Assembly: GCA_937927895.1 (NCBI GenBank)
Contig: CALGKA010000018.1
Location: 62,001 to 126,000, forward strand
From: an uncultured Granulosicoccaceae bacterium
Lineage (GTDB): Bacteria; Pseudomonadota; Gammaproteobacteria; Granulosicoccales; Granulosicoccaceae
Direction of reading: 5' to 3'
DNA: 64,000 bases
This document shows, one piece after another, positions 1 to 10,077 of this stretch. The position numbers were made by a program, and so were the translations under genes. Every line of letters begins with the position of its first letter. Within the stretch, counting starts at the first letter, position 1. The notes below the pieces were generated by a model. That model saw only the letters and a list, made by a program, of their open reading frames with translations. It was not told the origin of the DNA and did not search any database.

Positions 1-292
1 AAGGCCATCGAATCCTGTTGATGCCCCCGAAGGATGGACAATACCCGAGGTGAAGCCTAGTAAAAAAGAACGCGATCAACTGACCAAGATAAAAGGTGTG
101 GGTCCGGTATTAGAGAAATTGCTGCATAAATCCGGGATATATTTTTATCGCCAGGTTGCAAGCTTAAATAAAAATGGAATCGATGAATTACAGGCGAAAA
201 TACCGCAATTTCCGGGGCGCATTGAACGAGACAATTGGGTCGATCAGGCGAAGAAGCTGCATAAAGATAAATATGGTGTAGCAGCTAGTTAG
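1..292 (+). CDS. Helix-hairpin-helix domain protein, C-terminal part; 5' end lies outside the window
   Basis: Frame 2 is open to the left edge (…RPSNPVDAPEGWTIPEVKPSKKERDQLTKIKGVGPVLEKLL…); HhH-like motif LTKIKGVGPVLEKLLHKSGI. The GTG at 50 is probably not the true start. Confidence 0.7.
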   Translation, partial: RPSNPVDAPEGWTIPEVKPSKKERDQLTKIKGVGPVLEKLLHKSGIYFYRQVASLNKNGIDELQAKIPQFPGRIERDNWVDQAKKLHKDKYGVAAS

Positions 293-308
293 CTTGGGCT
301 AATCTAAC

Positions 309-1205
309 CTAACCACCGGCGTTTGCGAGATCGATAACATCTTGCATTGTGGGGATTGCTGCCTGCGCACCAGGTTTAGTACAGGCGAGTGCAGCAGCTG
401 CGTTGGCTACTTTGCAGGCGTTTTGTAATGAGTTGCCTTTTGCGAGCATAGTGCCCAAAAAGCCCGCGAATGTATCCCCTGCGCCCACAGTATCTATTGC
501 TTCCACTTTAATGCCGGGCAATGAAAATGTTCTTAATTCGTGATCTATGGCTTCAATGCCTTTCGCCCCAAGTGTTTTTATAACAGCACAGCCTGTTTTG
601 CTGGCTATATTTTCAACTGTTGCTGAAGTGAGGCCTAACTCTTGACGTAAGCTTTCGGCTTCAGTTTCGTTGATTAGTAGGTAGTCAACGCAGTCTAATA
701 AATCGGATTCGATAGACTGATAAGGTGCAAGATTGGCGATGACTTTGCCACCGGCTTGCTTTGTGTGTTTTGCAGCAGCCACTACCGCCGGTAGCGGGCA
801 TTCCAATTGTAATAACAGGAAGTCATCCGGTTTTATATTCATTGCCAGCGCGTGTTCTTCACCGACCTCACCGTTTGCACCAGCTATGATCACTATTTGG
901 TTTTCACTGTTGTGATCGACAAAAACAAATGCGCAACCCGTTGGGCCTGATATCGTTTTAACACCTGTTAGATCTACACCGCTCGAGGTTAATAAATCAA
1001 GCGCTGCTTCTGCGACTGAATCGTCGCCCACGGCACCGGTCATTTTTACTTCAGTGCCAGCGCGTTTAGCAGCCAATGCTTGATTAGCGCCTTTACCTCC
1101 AGGTGTAAGAGAAAGTTTGCTACCAGCGATTGTTTCACCCGGGGTGGGTAGGTTCACTACGTTGACTGAGTAGTCTATGTTAATAGATCCGAGAACATGA
1201 ATCAT
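309..1205 (-). CDS. rbsK: Ribokinase, PfkB family carbohydrate kinase
   Basis: MIHVLGSINIDYSVNV…GGKGANQALAAKRAG…DTVGAGDTFAGFLG are PfkB/ribokinase signatures. Start reassigned from 1268 to the internal ATG at 1205. Confidence 0.9.
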   Translation of the reverse strand: MIHVLGSINIDYSVNVVNLPTPGETIAGSKLSLTPGGKGANQALAAKRAGTEVKMTGAVGDDSVAEAALDLLTSSGVDLTGVKTISGPTGCAFVFVDHNSENQIVIIAGANGEVGEEHALAMNIKPDDFLLLQLECPLPAVVAAAKHTKQAGGKVIANLAPYQSIESDLLDCVDYLLINETEAESLRQELGLTSATVENIASKTGCAVIKTLGAKGIEAIDHELRTFSLPGIKVEAIDTVGAGDTFAGFLGTMLAKGNSLQNACKVANAAAALACTKPGAQAAIPTMQDVIDLANAGG

Positions 1206-1352
1206 TGGGTGATTGTCCGTGCTTGTAGCGGTGGTTAAAGTGTTGTGACAGCAGTGCTGGGCGTGCAATCATTGTGTATATTATTGTACCTGTCTTCCTT
1301 TCAATTAATCACAGTTTGCTGAGATAGTTCAAAATGAATTTGCAGATTAATT

Positions 1353-2606
1353 TTGCCCGCCTCTGTGCCTGCGATAACTAAAGAAACTATTGTGCACAAG
1401 CCCTCCGTGAGTCCAAATATTCCGGTAGTAACATTACCAAAACTGCGAAAAATCGCTTTGGCACAGCAAGGATTGATAAAGACCAATCCGTATGGCACAG
1501 GATTAACGGCTGTAGAGAGTTGCATAGCGCAAATAGGTTATGTGCAGATAGATACAATTTCGGTGGTAGAGCGTGCGCATCATCATGTTTTGTGGAGCCG
1601 TGTAAATGACTACTCAGCAGAGCATTTGGCAACGCTTGTTGCGAGCAAAAAAGTGTTTGAATACTGGTTTCATGCTGCAGCATTTTTGCCGATACAAGAT
1701 TTTCGTTTTGCACTTCCCAGAATGAATGCCATCAAAGCCGGTGAAAAGCACTGGTTTGAAAATATTGATAAGAAGCTCGTTCGGAATGTATATAAACGAA
1801 TAGAAACAGAAGGGCCGTTGCGCGCCAGAGACTTTGCCGATACTCGAAAACAAAATACCGGTTGGTGGGACTGGAAGCCTGCTAAGCAGGCGCTTGAAAA
1901 GCTATTTATGCAAGGTGATCTAATGGTAGTTGCGCGTGAAGGGTTTCAAAAGCGCTACGATCTAACGACACGGGTACTACCTTCGAGCGTAGATACTCGA
2001 ACCCCGAATATAAGTGAACAAGCAAAGTATTTGGTAGACACAACCATAAGGGCACATGGTTTTGCAGGTGTTAGATCGTTTTCTTACTTGCGCAAAGGCA
2101 AAGAATTACGGGTAGCCATTAAGCAGTACTTAGATCAGTCTGTAGAAGATGGTCTGCACACGATTATTCAAACACCTGCATGCGATCAATTCTATATTGA
2201 AGCCAAGTTGCTTGATAAGAAACTTAGAGCGAGTAGGCGCGTACGATTTTTATCGCCATTTGATAATCTTGTTATTCAGCGTGAGCGTGGTCGACAGGTA
2301 TTTAATTTCGACTATCAAATAGAATGCTATGTACCTGCACCCAAACGACTGTACGGGTATTTTTGTTTGCCAATTCTATACGCTGATAATTTAGTTGGGC
2401 GAATTGACTGTAAGGCCCACCGAAAGACCAATGTGTTACAAGTGCTATTTTTGCAGCATGAAATAGAAAGCGATGAATTTATCAAAGCGCTGGTAAAAGA
2501 ACTAACAGCTTTTATGAAATTTAATCAGTGTGAATCTATAGCGATTGAACGCACATCAAGCGCCAAACTTAGGGGGCGACTGAAAAAGTTACTAAATGCT
2601 GCATAG
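1353..2606 (+). CDS. Winged-helix DNA glycosylase-like protein, YcaQ/AlkZ family
   Basis: ESCIAQIGYVQIDTISVVERAHHHVLWSRV…FEYWFHAAAFLP…YLRKGKELR…LSPFDNLVIQRER is the YcaQ family pattern. Start codon uncertain. Confidence 0.85.
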   Translation: MPASVPAITKETIVHKPSVSPNIPVVTLPKLRKIALAQQGLIKTNPYGTGLTAVESCIAQIGYVQIDTISVVERAHHHVLWSRVNDYSAEHLATLVASKKVFEYWFHAAAFLPIQDFRFALPRMNAIKAGEKHWFENIDKKLVRNVYKRIETEGPLRARDFADTRKQNTGWWDWKPAKQALEKLFMQGDLMVVAREGFQKRYDLTTRVLPSSVDTRTPNISEQAKYLVDTTIRAHGFAGVRSFSYLRKGKELRVAIKQYLDQSVEDGLHTIIQTPACDQFYIEAKLLDKKLRASRRVRFLSPFDNLVIQRERGRQVFNFDYQIECYVPAPKRLYGYFCLPILYADNLVGRIDCKAHRKTNVLQVLFLQHEIESDEFIKALVKELTAFMKFNQCESIAIERTSSAKLRGRLKKLLNAA

Positions 2607-2621
2607 TACCAATAACTTATT

Positions 2622-2645
2622 CGCCGGCAACTTATGTTGCCGGCG
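2622..2645. terminator. Perfect 10-bp stem hairpin between convergent genes
   Basis: cgccggcaac-ttat-gttgccggcg between the stops of the convergent ycaQ-like and ald genes; no clear U-tract. Confidence 0.5.
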
Positions 2646-2668
2646 CTAGTGTCGTCAGTAATTAAAAA

Positions 2669-3799
2669 TTACGCAGCGTTTTTGGTATTCAATGCAGTGC
2701 TTGGCTCAACAAAATCCCTGCCTAGTGCTTCAGCCACAGGCCCATTGGTTAGTACGCCACGATGCACGTTTAAACCTTCAAGTAAGTGTGGATTAGCCAG
2801 CAAAGCATCACTGTATCCATGATTGGCTAGTGCCAGTGTAAAGGGTAGCGTAGCGTGGTTAAGTGCATGTGCTGAAGTACTGGCTACAGCCCCCGGCATG
2901 TTGGCTACGCAGTAGTGAACAATATCATCAACAATGTAAGTTGGATCTTGATGGGTTGTAGCCTTAGAGGTTTCAAAGCACCCGCCTTGATCAATTGCCA
3001 CATCTACCAGCACTGATCCTTTACGCATTGTTTTAAGCATTGCCTTGCTGACAAGCTTAGGTGCTGCAGCGCCCGGTATTAGCACAGCACCAATGATTAA
3101 ATCACTATCGGCTACATGGCTTTCTAGTGCCGCCTGACTTGAATAAACAGTGGAAAGTTTACCACCAAATTGTGCGTCTAGTTCGCGCAGTCTTTTTATT
3201 GAGCGATCAAGTACAGTTACGTTGGCTTGCATACCAACAGCCATTTGTATTGCGTTTGTGCCTACAACACCACCACCAATGACCAATACGTTGGCTGGTG
3301 CTACACCTGGAACACCGCCAAGCAACTTGCCGGAACCACCATGTGATTTTTCCAGACACATGGCCCCAGCTTGTATTGACATGCGTCCTGCCACTTCTGA
3401 CATTGGTGCGAGTAACGGTAGCCCGCCGTTGTCATCGGTTACTGTTTCATACGCGATTGCGATTGCATCAGACTCGAGCAAAAGATCGGTTTGTTGTGGG
3501 TCCGGCGCTAAGTGAAGGTAGGTAAATAACACCTGACCCGATTGCAGCATTTTGCACTCGTTCGGCTGAGGTTCTTTTACTTTGACAATCATCTCAGCTT
3601 CTTTAAACACTTGCTCGGCGCTATTAGCGATTTTTGCACCAGCGCTTACATATGCTTCATCTGATTCGCCGATGCCTTCGCCTGCTGTACTTTGCACGAG
3701 TACAGAATGACCATGGGCAATCAGCTCGCGAACACTGACCGGAGTGAGGCCGACTCGGTACTCGTGGTTTTTTATTTCTTTAGGTAATCCAATCAACAT
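2669..3799 (-). CDS. ald: Alanine dehydrogenase
   Basis: MLIGLPKEIKNHEYRVGLTPVSVRELIAHGHSVLVQ…VLVIGGGVVGTNAIQMAVGMQANVTVLDRS…VDVAIDQGGCFETS. Confidence 0.95.
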   Translation of the reverse strand: MLIGLPKEIKNHEYRVGLTPVSVRELIAHGHSVLVQSTAGEGIGESDEAYVSAGAKIANSAEQVFKEAEMIVKVKEPQPNECKMLQSGQVLFTYLHLAPDPQQTDLLLESDAIAIAYETVTDDNGGLPLLAPMSEVAGRMSIQAGAMCLEKSHGGSGKLLGGVPGVAPANVLVIGGGVVGTNAIQMAVGMQANVTVLDRSIKRLRELDAQFGGKLSTVYSSQAALESHVADSDLIIGAVLIPGAAAPKLVSKAMLKTMRKGSVLVDVAIDQGGCFETSKATTHQDPTYIVDDIVHYCVANMPGAVASTSAHALNHATLPFTLALANHGYSDALLANPHLLEGLNVHRGVLTNGPVAEALGRDFVEPSTALNTKNAA

Positions 3800-3958
3800 A
3801 ATGCATTCTCCAGTGTGATCTGACCATAAGTTGAGCCGCGCGGCAGAGGACAGATTGATTAAAATTTTGAATTTAGCGGCAATAGTAGAGTTCGCCGAAC
3901 ATTATGCGAGTTTAGGTCAAGATAGCCGGAAAAATGTTTGGTATATTTTCAAAATGCG

Positions 3959-3968
3959 GAATATATTC
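3959..3968. promoter_or_regulatory. Candidate operator in the ald/Lrp divergent intergenic region
   Basis: Perfect palindrome gaatatattc in AT-rich sequence between divergent ald and the Lrp-family gene. Confidence 0.35.
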
Positions 3969-3995
3969 TGGTATAAATTAGATCTTTGATAATTA

Positions 3996-4472
3996 ATGCT
4001 GAATTTCATGAAAGCCTTAGATCGAATCGACCGAAGCATTCTGCAAGAGCTGCAAAACAATGCGCGAATATCGTATGTTGAGCTAGGTGAGCGAGTGGGT
4101 CTGAGTACATCGCCGTGCTTAGAGCGCGTGAAACGGCTAGAGAATGATGGTTTCATTACGGGCTACACCGCCATTTTGAACCCTGAACTCATGAATGCCG
4201 GGCTCATGGTGTACGTAGAGATCAAACTTGAGTATGACAGCAAGCGTATTTTTGAAAAATTCAAACGCGCTGCATTGTTGATTCCGCATCTGCTGGAATG
4301 CCATTTATTGTCGGGTGATTTTGATTATTTAATGAAAATACGCGTCGCCGACATGGCCGAATACAGGCAATTGCTTGGTGATATTCTGCGCGATCTTCCC
4401 GGAGTGCGAGACACACGATCTTATATAGTGATGGAGGTTATAAAAGAGACCACACAAATTTCAATCGATTAA
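3996..4472 (+). CDS. Lrp/AsnC family transcriptional regulator
   Basis: LDRIDRSILQELQNNARISYVELGERVGLSTSPCLERVKRLENDGFITGYTAILNPELM; divergent from ald. The start may be 4008. Confidence 0.95.
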   Translation: MLNFMKALDRIDRSILQELQNNARISYVELGERVGLSTSPCLERVKRLENDGFITGYTAILNPELMNAGLMVYVEIKLEYDSKRIFEKFKRAALLIPHLLECHLLSGDFDYLMKIRVADMAEYRQLLGDILRDLPGVRDTRSYIVMEVIKETTQISID

Positions 4473-4705
4473 CTTGTTGCTAATTTGAAACTATTTGTAA
4501 GCTTTGTGAATCGCAAAAGGTCGGGTCGTTCATTTATCTACTCATGATACTAAAAAGCTTTCAGAGCTGTGGTGTGTGTATAAGTAGAAAGAATGATTGC
4601 TGGTATCGTCGTCTTTACAGCGGTTATACAGGCTGGAGATTTATCACTATTTTGTTAAATGTAGCGGTATATTGCGTACAAATTAACAAGCGTTGAACGA
4701 AATCT

Positions 4706-6070
4706 ATGACATCTGACGACTCAAAAAATGAAGCCTCGCGTCGAACAGCGCGAAGTAAAGCGTTACCCGGTGGCGGGTCGCTCACACTTGTGCGCGCACC
4801 GGATGCACACGATCATTTTTTAAAAGCTATGGATTTGCGCCGCGGCGCTGTCGGGAAGCCGATGGATGAGCCTGCAGCAATAGAGCTATTTGAGATTGCA
4901 GCAGACCAAGGTCACCTTGGAGCAAGTGCTGCACTATCGCTTTTAAGTGAAGACAAAGTATCAATAGAAGACCGAGATAAACATTTCGAAAAAGCTAATG
5001 CCTGGATATTAAAAAGTGCTAAGGCTAATGATCAGTGGGGTTTGCTATTTTTAGGCATTATGTACTTTGATGGTCATCGTGTAGAGCAAAATTACGAACA
5101 GGCTGCTCAGTACTTTCAACAGGCTGCAGATAAAAATAATGCCTGTGCGCAAGGTTTTCTTGGCTACATGTATTCGGTCGGTCATGGGGTGTTGCAAAGC
5201 CGACAAGCCGCGGTAGGTTATTATCGCGCCGCTGCTGATCAAGGCCATGTGGTAGCGCAGTTTGATTTAGGTGTTTGTTACGCTCAAGGGCGTGGTGTAC
5301 CAAAAGATAAAAGAGCCGCTCTTGGTTGGTTCAAACTAGCGGCTGGGCGTGGTGATCTTCAAGCACGTGCATTGCTCGCGAAAATGTATGCCACCGGCAA
5401 TATGGTGGAACAAGACAATGAAACTGCAATGAAATGGTTCCACCGCGCATCTGAAGGTGGTCATACAGCATCCCAATTTGATTTAGGTATCTGTTACATC
5501 AATGGCGTGGCAGGCGAGCAAAACCACAAAGAGGCAATGAAGTGGTTTAGATCTGCAGCCCAGTCTGGTCACCCGCAAGCACAACTCAATTACGGAATTG
5601 GCTGTGCTTTGGGGCTTGGTGTTCCCAAAGATGTTTATCAAGCAGTTTACTGGTTCAGTATGGCAGCAGATCAAGATAGTGCCGCTGCACAATATAATCT
5701 CGGGCGCATGTATGAACATGGCTTAGGTATAGAGAAAGATGAACAGACTGCTATTTCTTGGTATAGAAAAGCGGCTGATCGCGGCAATGTACGCGCCCAG
5801 GTTAATTTAGGTTTACGTTATGGCAACGGACGTGGTTTAGACAAAAACTATACGCGCTCCGTGCGCTGGTTGCGCCGTGCAGCAAAGCAAGGTGATGCAA
5901 GAGCCAATTACAACATGGGGGTGTTAACTCAAAATGGTTGGGGAGTGCCTAAAAATAAAGTGCGTGCCATGCAATATTTTGAAACTGCTGCAGCGCACGG
6001 AAATGCCAAAGCTAAGAGATCTTTGCGAGCATTGCAGCGGGCGGTACAAAGAGATGCTGCAGAGGTTTAG
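4706..6070 (+). CDS. Sel1-like repeat (tetratricopeptide-like) protein
   Basis: Many repeats of the type A…YNLGRMYEHGLGIEKDEQTAISWYRKAADRGN; no obvious signal peptide. Confidence 0.9.
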   Translation: MTSDDSKNEASRRTARSKALPGGGSLTLVRAPDAHDHFLKAMDLRRGAVGKPMDEPAAIELFEIAADQGHLGASAALSLLSEDKVSIEDRDKHFEKANAWILKSAKANDQWGLLFLGIMYFDGHRVEQNYEQAAQYFQQAADKNNACAQGFLGYMYSVGHGVLQSRQAAVGYYRAAADQGHVVAQFDLGVCYAQGRGVPKDKRAALGWFKLAAGRGDLQARALLAKMYATGNMVEQDNETAMKWFHRASEGGHTASQFDLGICYINGVAGEQNHKEAMKWFRSAAQSGHPQAQLNYGIGCALGLGVPKDVYQAVYWFSMAADQDSAAAQYNLGRMYEHGLGIEKDEQTAISWYRKAADRGNVRAQVNLGLRYGNGRGLDKNYTRSVRWLRRAAKQGDARANYNMGVLTQNGWGVPKNKVRAMQYFETAAAHGNAKAKRSLRALQRAVQRDAAEV

Positions 6071-6137
6071 TGGCGCGCAATATTCCGAAAAAAATCGTTT
6101 TGCAGGCCGCCAACTCAGGCTCTTTAATTAAGTTACA

Positions 6138-6164
6138 AGCGCCACTCTATTGAGTGGCGCTTTT
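6138..6164. terminator. Rho-independent terminator after the Sel1-repeat gene
   Basis: agcgccactc-tatt-gagtggcgctttt. Confidence 0.7.
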
Positions 6165-6183
6165 GGTTTGCTGTTGGATGTTT

Positions 6184-8841
6184 TTAGAAGTTAAGCGAAA
6201 TATCGCGGTGCCCAGCATCACAGGCTGCAACGTATAGGGCTTGCTCTTTTGCAAGCTTAGATTGCTGCCTGATGCCAATTGTGTTGCGAATAGTTTCTTC
6301 ATAACTTGCGACTTGCGAACCTATGGCAGTTTGCGCTTGTTCACGCCACTTCATTTCCGATTGATATTCGTTTTCAGCTTTTTCTAGCGCCAGTATCGCC
6401 TTTGCCGGGTCAGGTTTTTTTGCTCTTAACGCTTTGCGCGCTTTTGAAATCTCAGACCTGATAGCGGAAGCGCCTTCCACCTTGCCAAATCGTTTTGCCG
6501 ATGCAGCGAGTTCATCAATGGTGAGATCTTCCTGGCCACCAGTGGCTATCATGTCTCTGAGCATCTGAAACTCACCAGACAGGTTTCCTAGATCGTCGGT
6601 GGCGGCAAGCGTTGTCTGTAACTTAACGATAGGTAGATAACCTTTATCAGCTGTTTTTCTATATTCAGTTCGCAGTTTGCGCTCTGCCTGTTGTAACTCA
6701 GTGAAGTCACCCCGAACCTGATCCCACTCAGCAGGTGTGGTAGCAGAGATTTCAGCATGCTCGGCATGCAGGGCTTCAATTTGTGCCGTTAGTGATTCTC
6801 TTTGTGTAACTTCGTCGTCAGGAAGTCGCGCAATTACGGACTCTAGCTCTTCAATTTCATTGTCGATACCAGCAGTAGCAATTCGAATGTCTCTGACTTG
6901 TTCATGCACAGGTCTGAATGCAGCTGATCCCTGTTCGACAATCTCCGCACTTTTGTTGGCTTCAGCTAAGAGTCCGATGCTTTTTTCAGCTGACTCAAAG
7001 CTGTCTGTTACGGATTTTGAAAGTTTATCTGGCAGCATGCTGAAGTCGAGTGCTTTGGTTGCTCCAATTGAGGCTTTTATGGTGCCACCGTCTTGATTGA
7101 ACTGTTCAGTTACGTACTGTTCAACGCAGTGACTAAGTTTGGGGTTTCTGGGTGGTGGAGCAGTGTCTGCTGTTAGTTGCATGCGCTTTGGTAAGTAGTT
7201 AACCAGCTGAGGGTAGTAGCCAACAATTCCAAGGGCTGCAATTTGCAATGCAATAAAGGCAATAACGCCTTTATACATTTGTACCGTTTTAACAGTGGCT
7301 GGTGCCACGCCTCGCATATAGAAAAGCGCAAAACCAAAAGGCGGGGTTAAAAAGGATGTTTGGATATTTAAGCCGATCATTACACCTAGCCAAACAGCCG
7401 TAATATTGGCTGAAGGGTCTGCTAACAAAATAGGCGCGACAATCGGAACTACCACTACTGCAATTTCTATAAAGTCTAAAAAGAAGCCTAAAATAAAAAT
7501 GACCGCCATTACAATAATAAACTTGGTCCAAAAACCGCCAGGCAGTGCATTTAAATAGTCTCGAACAAGTTCTTCTCCACCGAAGGCTCTAAATGCTGCA
7601 GTTAAAAGGGCAGCGCCCAATAGAATGATAAAAACGAGTGAGGTGGTTTTGGCGGTTTCGATCATTACTTCATAGAGCGTGTTGTTTATGCGCATTACTC
7701 TAATGCCGCTCCAAAGCAATGCGAATAGTAGTACCGCAACAGCAATAATGGCGAGATTTATACCGAGGCGATCTTGTTCAGTTTTTATGTCTTTAATATT
7801 GTTATCGAATAGAAACAGAATAATTCCAATCGATATCAGGGCTAATACTGCAAGCAATGCCGGTAGGTAGCGGGTGGCGCCATCATCTTTTAATCGATAA
7901 CCTGCCATTAACAATGCACCAGCGGCACCAATAGCACCTGCCTGATTCACGGTGGCGATTCCGGAAATAATCGAGCCCAGTACTAAAAATATTAGTGCAA
8001 GTGGTGGAACTAATGTCGCTAACACTTGAGTGATAAAGGTTCTGTTAAAGCCTGCTTCACTAGCAACAGACGGTGCGGATTTAGGGCGAATCAAGGCATA
8101 GACTAAGATGTATGCCATGTATAGCAACACTAGAACAATACCCGGTACAAAGGCCCCTAGAAACATCTCTCCAGCGCTTGTCGAGCCAACATCAAACTCC
8201 GACGGCATTGATATTTCACCGGTAGAAGCTTTGTATAAAAATTTTCTCGCTGTACTGGCTTGGTCAGTGGCACTAGCGAGTTGATCAGCCAGAATTATCA
8301 GTACAATTGAAGGTGGAACAATTTGCCCGAGCGTGCCTGATGCTGCAATGGTTCCGGTAGCAAGCGATGGTGAATAATTATTGCGCAGCATTACGGGTAG
8401 TGAGATTAAGCCCATTGCCACTACCGTGGCACCGACAATACCGGTGGTCGCCGCCAATAAGGCACCAACAAAAACCACAGAGATGCCCAAGCCACCTGGT
8501 ACAGGCCCGAACAACTGCGCCATTGTCATGAGTAGATCTTCAGCAATCTTTGAGCGCTGAAGCATGATGCCCATAAAGATAAAGAGTGGAATCGCGATTA
8601 GCGTATCGCGCTCTACTTCCCAATAGATACCGCGTAAGTTGGTGACACCTGCAGATAGCCATTGGCTGGGCCCATCTTGTGCAAAGTAGGCGTCTACGCT
8701 GCCTGCAAAGAAATAACCACTGACAGCGGCAAGTGTAATGGTGACAATTGCAGCACCGGGAAGCGCGAACGCCACTGGATAGCCGGAGCCTAAGGCAATA
8801 GCCAGAATAATCAGTAGTAACGCGAGAAATAATAGTTCCAT
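6184..8841 (-). CDS. TRAP transporter large permease (DctM-like) with long C-terminal coiled-coil extension
   Basis: MELLFLALLLIILAIALGSGYPVAFALPG…IPLFIFMGIMLQRS…GIVGATVVAMGLISLPVMLRNNYSPSLATGTIAASGTLGQIVPPSIVLIILAD… followed by about 330 aa of Glu/Lys/Ala/Gln-rich helical sequence after the last TM. Confidence 0.93.
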   Translation of the reverse strand: MELLFLALLLIILAIALGSGYPVAFALPGAAIVTITLAAVSGYFFAGSVDAYFAQDGPSQWLSAGVTNLRGIYWEVERDTLIAIPLFIFMGIMLQRSKIAEDLLMTMAQLFGPVPGGLGISVVFVGALLAATTGIVGATVVAMGLISLPVMLRNNYSPSLATGTIAASGTLGQIVPPSIVLIILADQLASATDQASTARKFLYKASTGEISMPSEFDVGSTSAGEMFLGAFVPGIVLVLLYMAYILVYALIRPKSAPSVASEAGFNRTFITQVLATLVPPLALIFLVLGSIISGIATVNQAGAIGAAGALLMAGYRLKDDGATRYLPALLAVLALISIGIILFLFDNNIKDIKTEQDRLGINLAIIAVAVLLFALLWSGIRVMRINNTLYEVMIETAKTTSLVFIILLGAALLTAAFRAFGGEELVRDYLNALPGGFWTKFIIVMAVIFILGFFLDFIEIAVVVVPIVAPILLADPSANITAVWLGVMIGLNIQTSFLTPPFGFALFYMRGVAPATVKTVQMYKGVIAFIALQIAALGIVGYYPQLVNYLPKRMQLTADTAPPPRNPKLSHCVEQYVTEQFNQDGGTIKASIGATKALDFSMLPDKLSKSVTDSFESAEKSIGLLAEANKSAEIVEQGSAAFRPVHEQVRDIRIATAGIDNEIEELESVIARLPDDEVTQRESLTAQIEALHAEHAEISATTPAEWDQVRGDFTELQQAERKLRTEYRKTADKGYLPIVKLQTTLAATDDLGNLSGEFQMLRDMIATGGQEDLTIDELAASAKRFGKVEGASAIRSEISKARKALRAKKPDPAKAILALEKAENEYQSEMKWREQAQTAIGSQVASYEETIRNTIGIRQQSKLAKEQALYVAACDAGHRDISLNF

Positions 8842-8850
8842 GATGCGCTC

Positions 8851-9867
8851 CTAGTGTGCGATTTCTGTAGCGACAGTTCTAGCACCGGGGTGACGTCTAA
8901 CGTCCGCCACCGACTCAAGAAACTGTGAGACAAATTGCAATAACATGGTGACTGCAAACACACCAAGAAAACCTGCCATCCAATACTTTGTGTACATGCC
9001 AAAGCCCGATTGTGATACTTCAAAGTTAGCCATCGGCCCGTAAATGATTGCTGATTTGCCACCGAGGCCAATTACAATAATGGTCCAGCAAAGTGCCATT
9101 CCAAAAAATACAGCACCAAAAGAGTTAACCATTCCCTTGCGGCTGCGACGCATGCTTGAATAAAAAATATCTACCCTTACATGCCCCTCGTGTAAAAGTG
9201 TATAGGCACTTGCAAAGAGAAAAAGCGCCGCGTACCAGAAGCGTACCAGGTCACCCATGAATGCCTGCTCGTATGAAAAAATAAAGCGTGTGATAACAAT
9301 CGCAAGCTCTGCAATAACAATGAGAAGTGCAAGCCAATGAAAGCCAAGGGTTCGAGTAACTGCTCCTACCAAAAAGCCTAACGCGAGTAATGGTAAGTGA
9401 ACCATTGAGCCACGGAACTGTGGTCGTGCTAAGTCTTTGGCGAGTTGTTCATCGATAATAAGTGGAAGTAGGTTCTCTACTCGCAAGAATGAAATTGCCA
9501 TATCGACAATCCCAATAAAGAACACTGCCCAGAATAAAGAGCGCATTAAATACGTGTTAATAGCTGTGATAGTCGCAGCATCAGCGCGTAAGGTATTTTT
9601 TTTGGCTTTAACAAATAGCCAGGCAATTAGTAGCGCCGCAGCGTAAGTTGCGATTTGCAGCCATGCACGCCAATCGAAATCTGTTGAAAATGCAGCCCTT
9701 ATGCCAGGCCAGCCCTTTGAGAGTACAAGTACATTGTTTATTAAGTAGGCAAGCAAAAACGTAAGCATTGACCAACTAAAAAAACGGCTGAGTTGGTCTT
9801 TTCCGTCTGCTGTGTAGGCAATGTCAGGTTCAGCCCTTGAGTATGTCTGCTGATTTGCAGATTCCAT
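8851..9867 (-). CDS. TRAP transporter small permease (DctQ-like)
   Basis: Multi-TM protein with RFWYAALFLFASAYTLLHEGHVRVDIFYSSMRRSRKGMVNSFGAVFFGMALCW; sits between the P and M subunit genes. Confidence 0.9.
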   Translation of the reverse strand: MESANQQTYSRAEPDIAYTADGKDQLSRFFSWSMLTFLLAYLINNVLVLSKGWPGIRAAFSTDFDWRAWLQIATYAAALLIAWLFVKAKKNTLRADAATITAINTYLMRSLFWAVFFIGIVDMAISFLRVENLLPLIIDEQLAKDLARPQFRGSMVHLPLLALGFLVGAVTRTLGFHWLALLIVIAELAIVITRFIFSYEQAFMGDLVRFWYAALFLFASAYTLLHEGHVRVDIFYSSMRRSRKGMVNSFGAVFFGMALCWTIIVIGLGGKSAIIYGPMANFEVSQSGFGMYTKYWMAGFLGVFAVTMLLQFVSQFLESVADVRRHPGARTVATEIAH

Positions 9868-10042
9868 CGCTATATCTCGGTTAGGAGTGAATGGAAGGCT
9901 CTTGTAGCGAGTTGTGCCGAATGGCCACTAACTGATATTCAATTTTAAGTAACGCTACTGCATGGCAACTTAAGTGTACCGGTTACCTGGAAGATTGTTG
10001 GCAAAACAATTGAATCGCGATAAAGAACCAAGGTGTAAAAGC

Positions 10043-10064
10043 GAGGCGGCAAAAAAGCCGCCTC
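10043..10064 (-). promoter_or_regulatory. Intercistronic hairpin between the DctP-like and DctQ-like genes
   Basis: gaggcggc-aaaaaa-gccgcctc, just downstream of the binding-protein stop codon in transcript sense. Confidence 0.6.
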
Positions 10065-10077
10065 ACCAAAGGTAACT

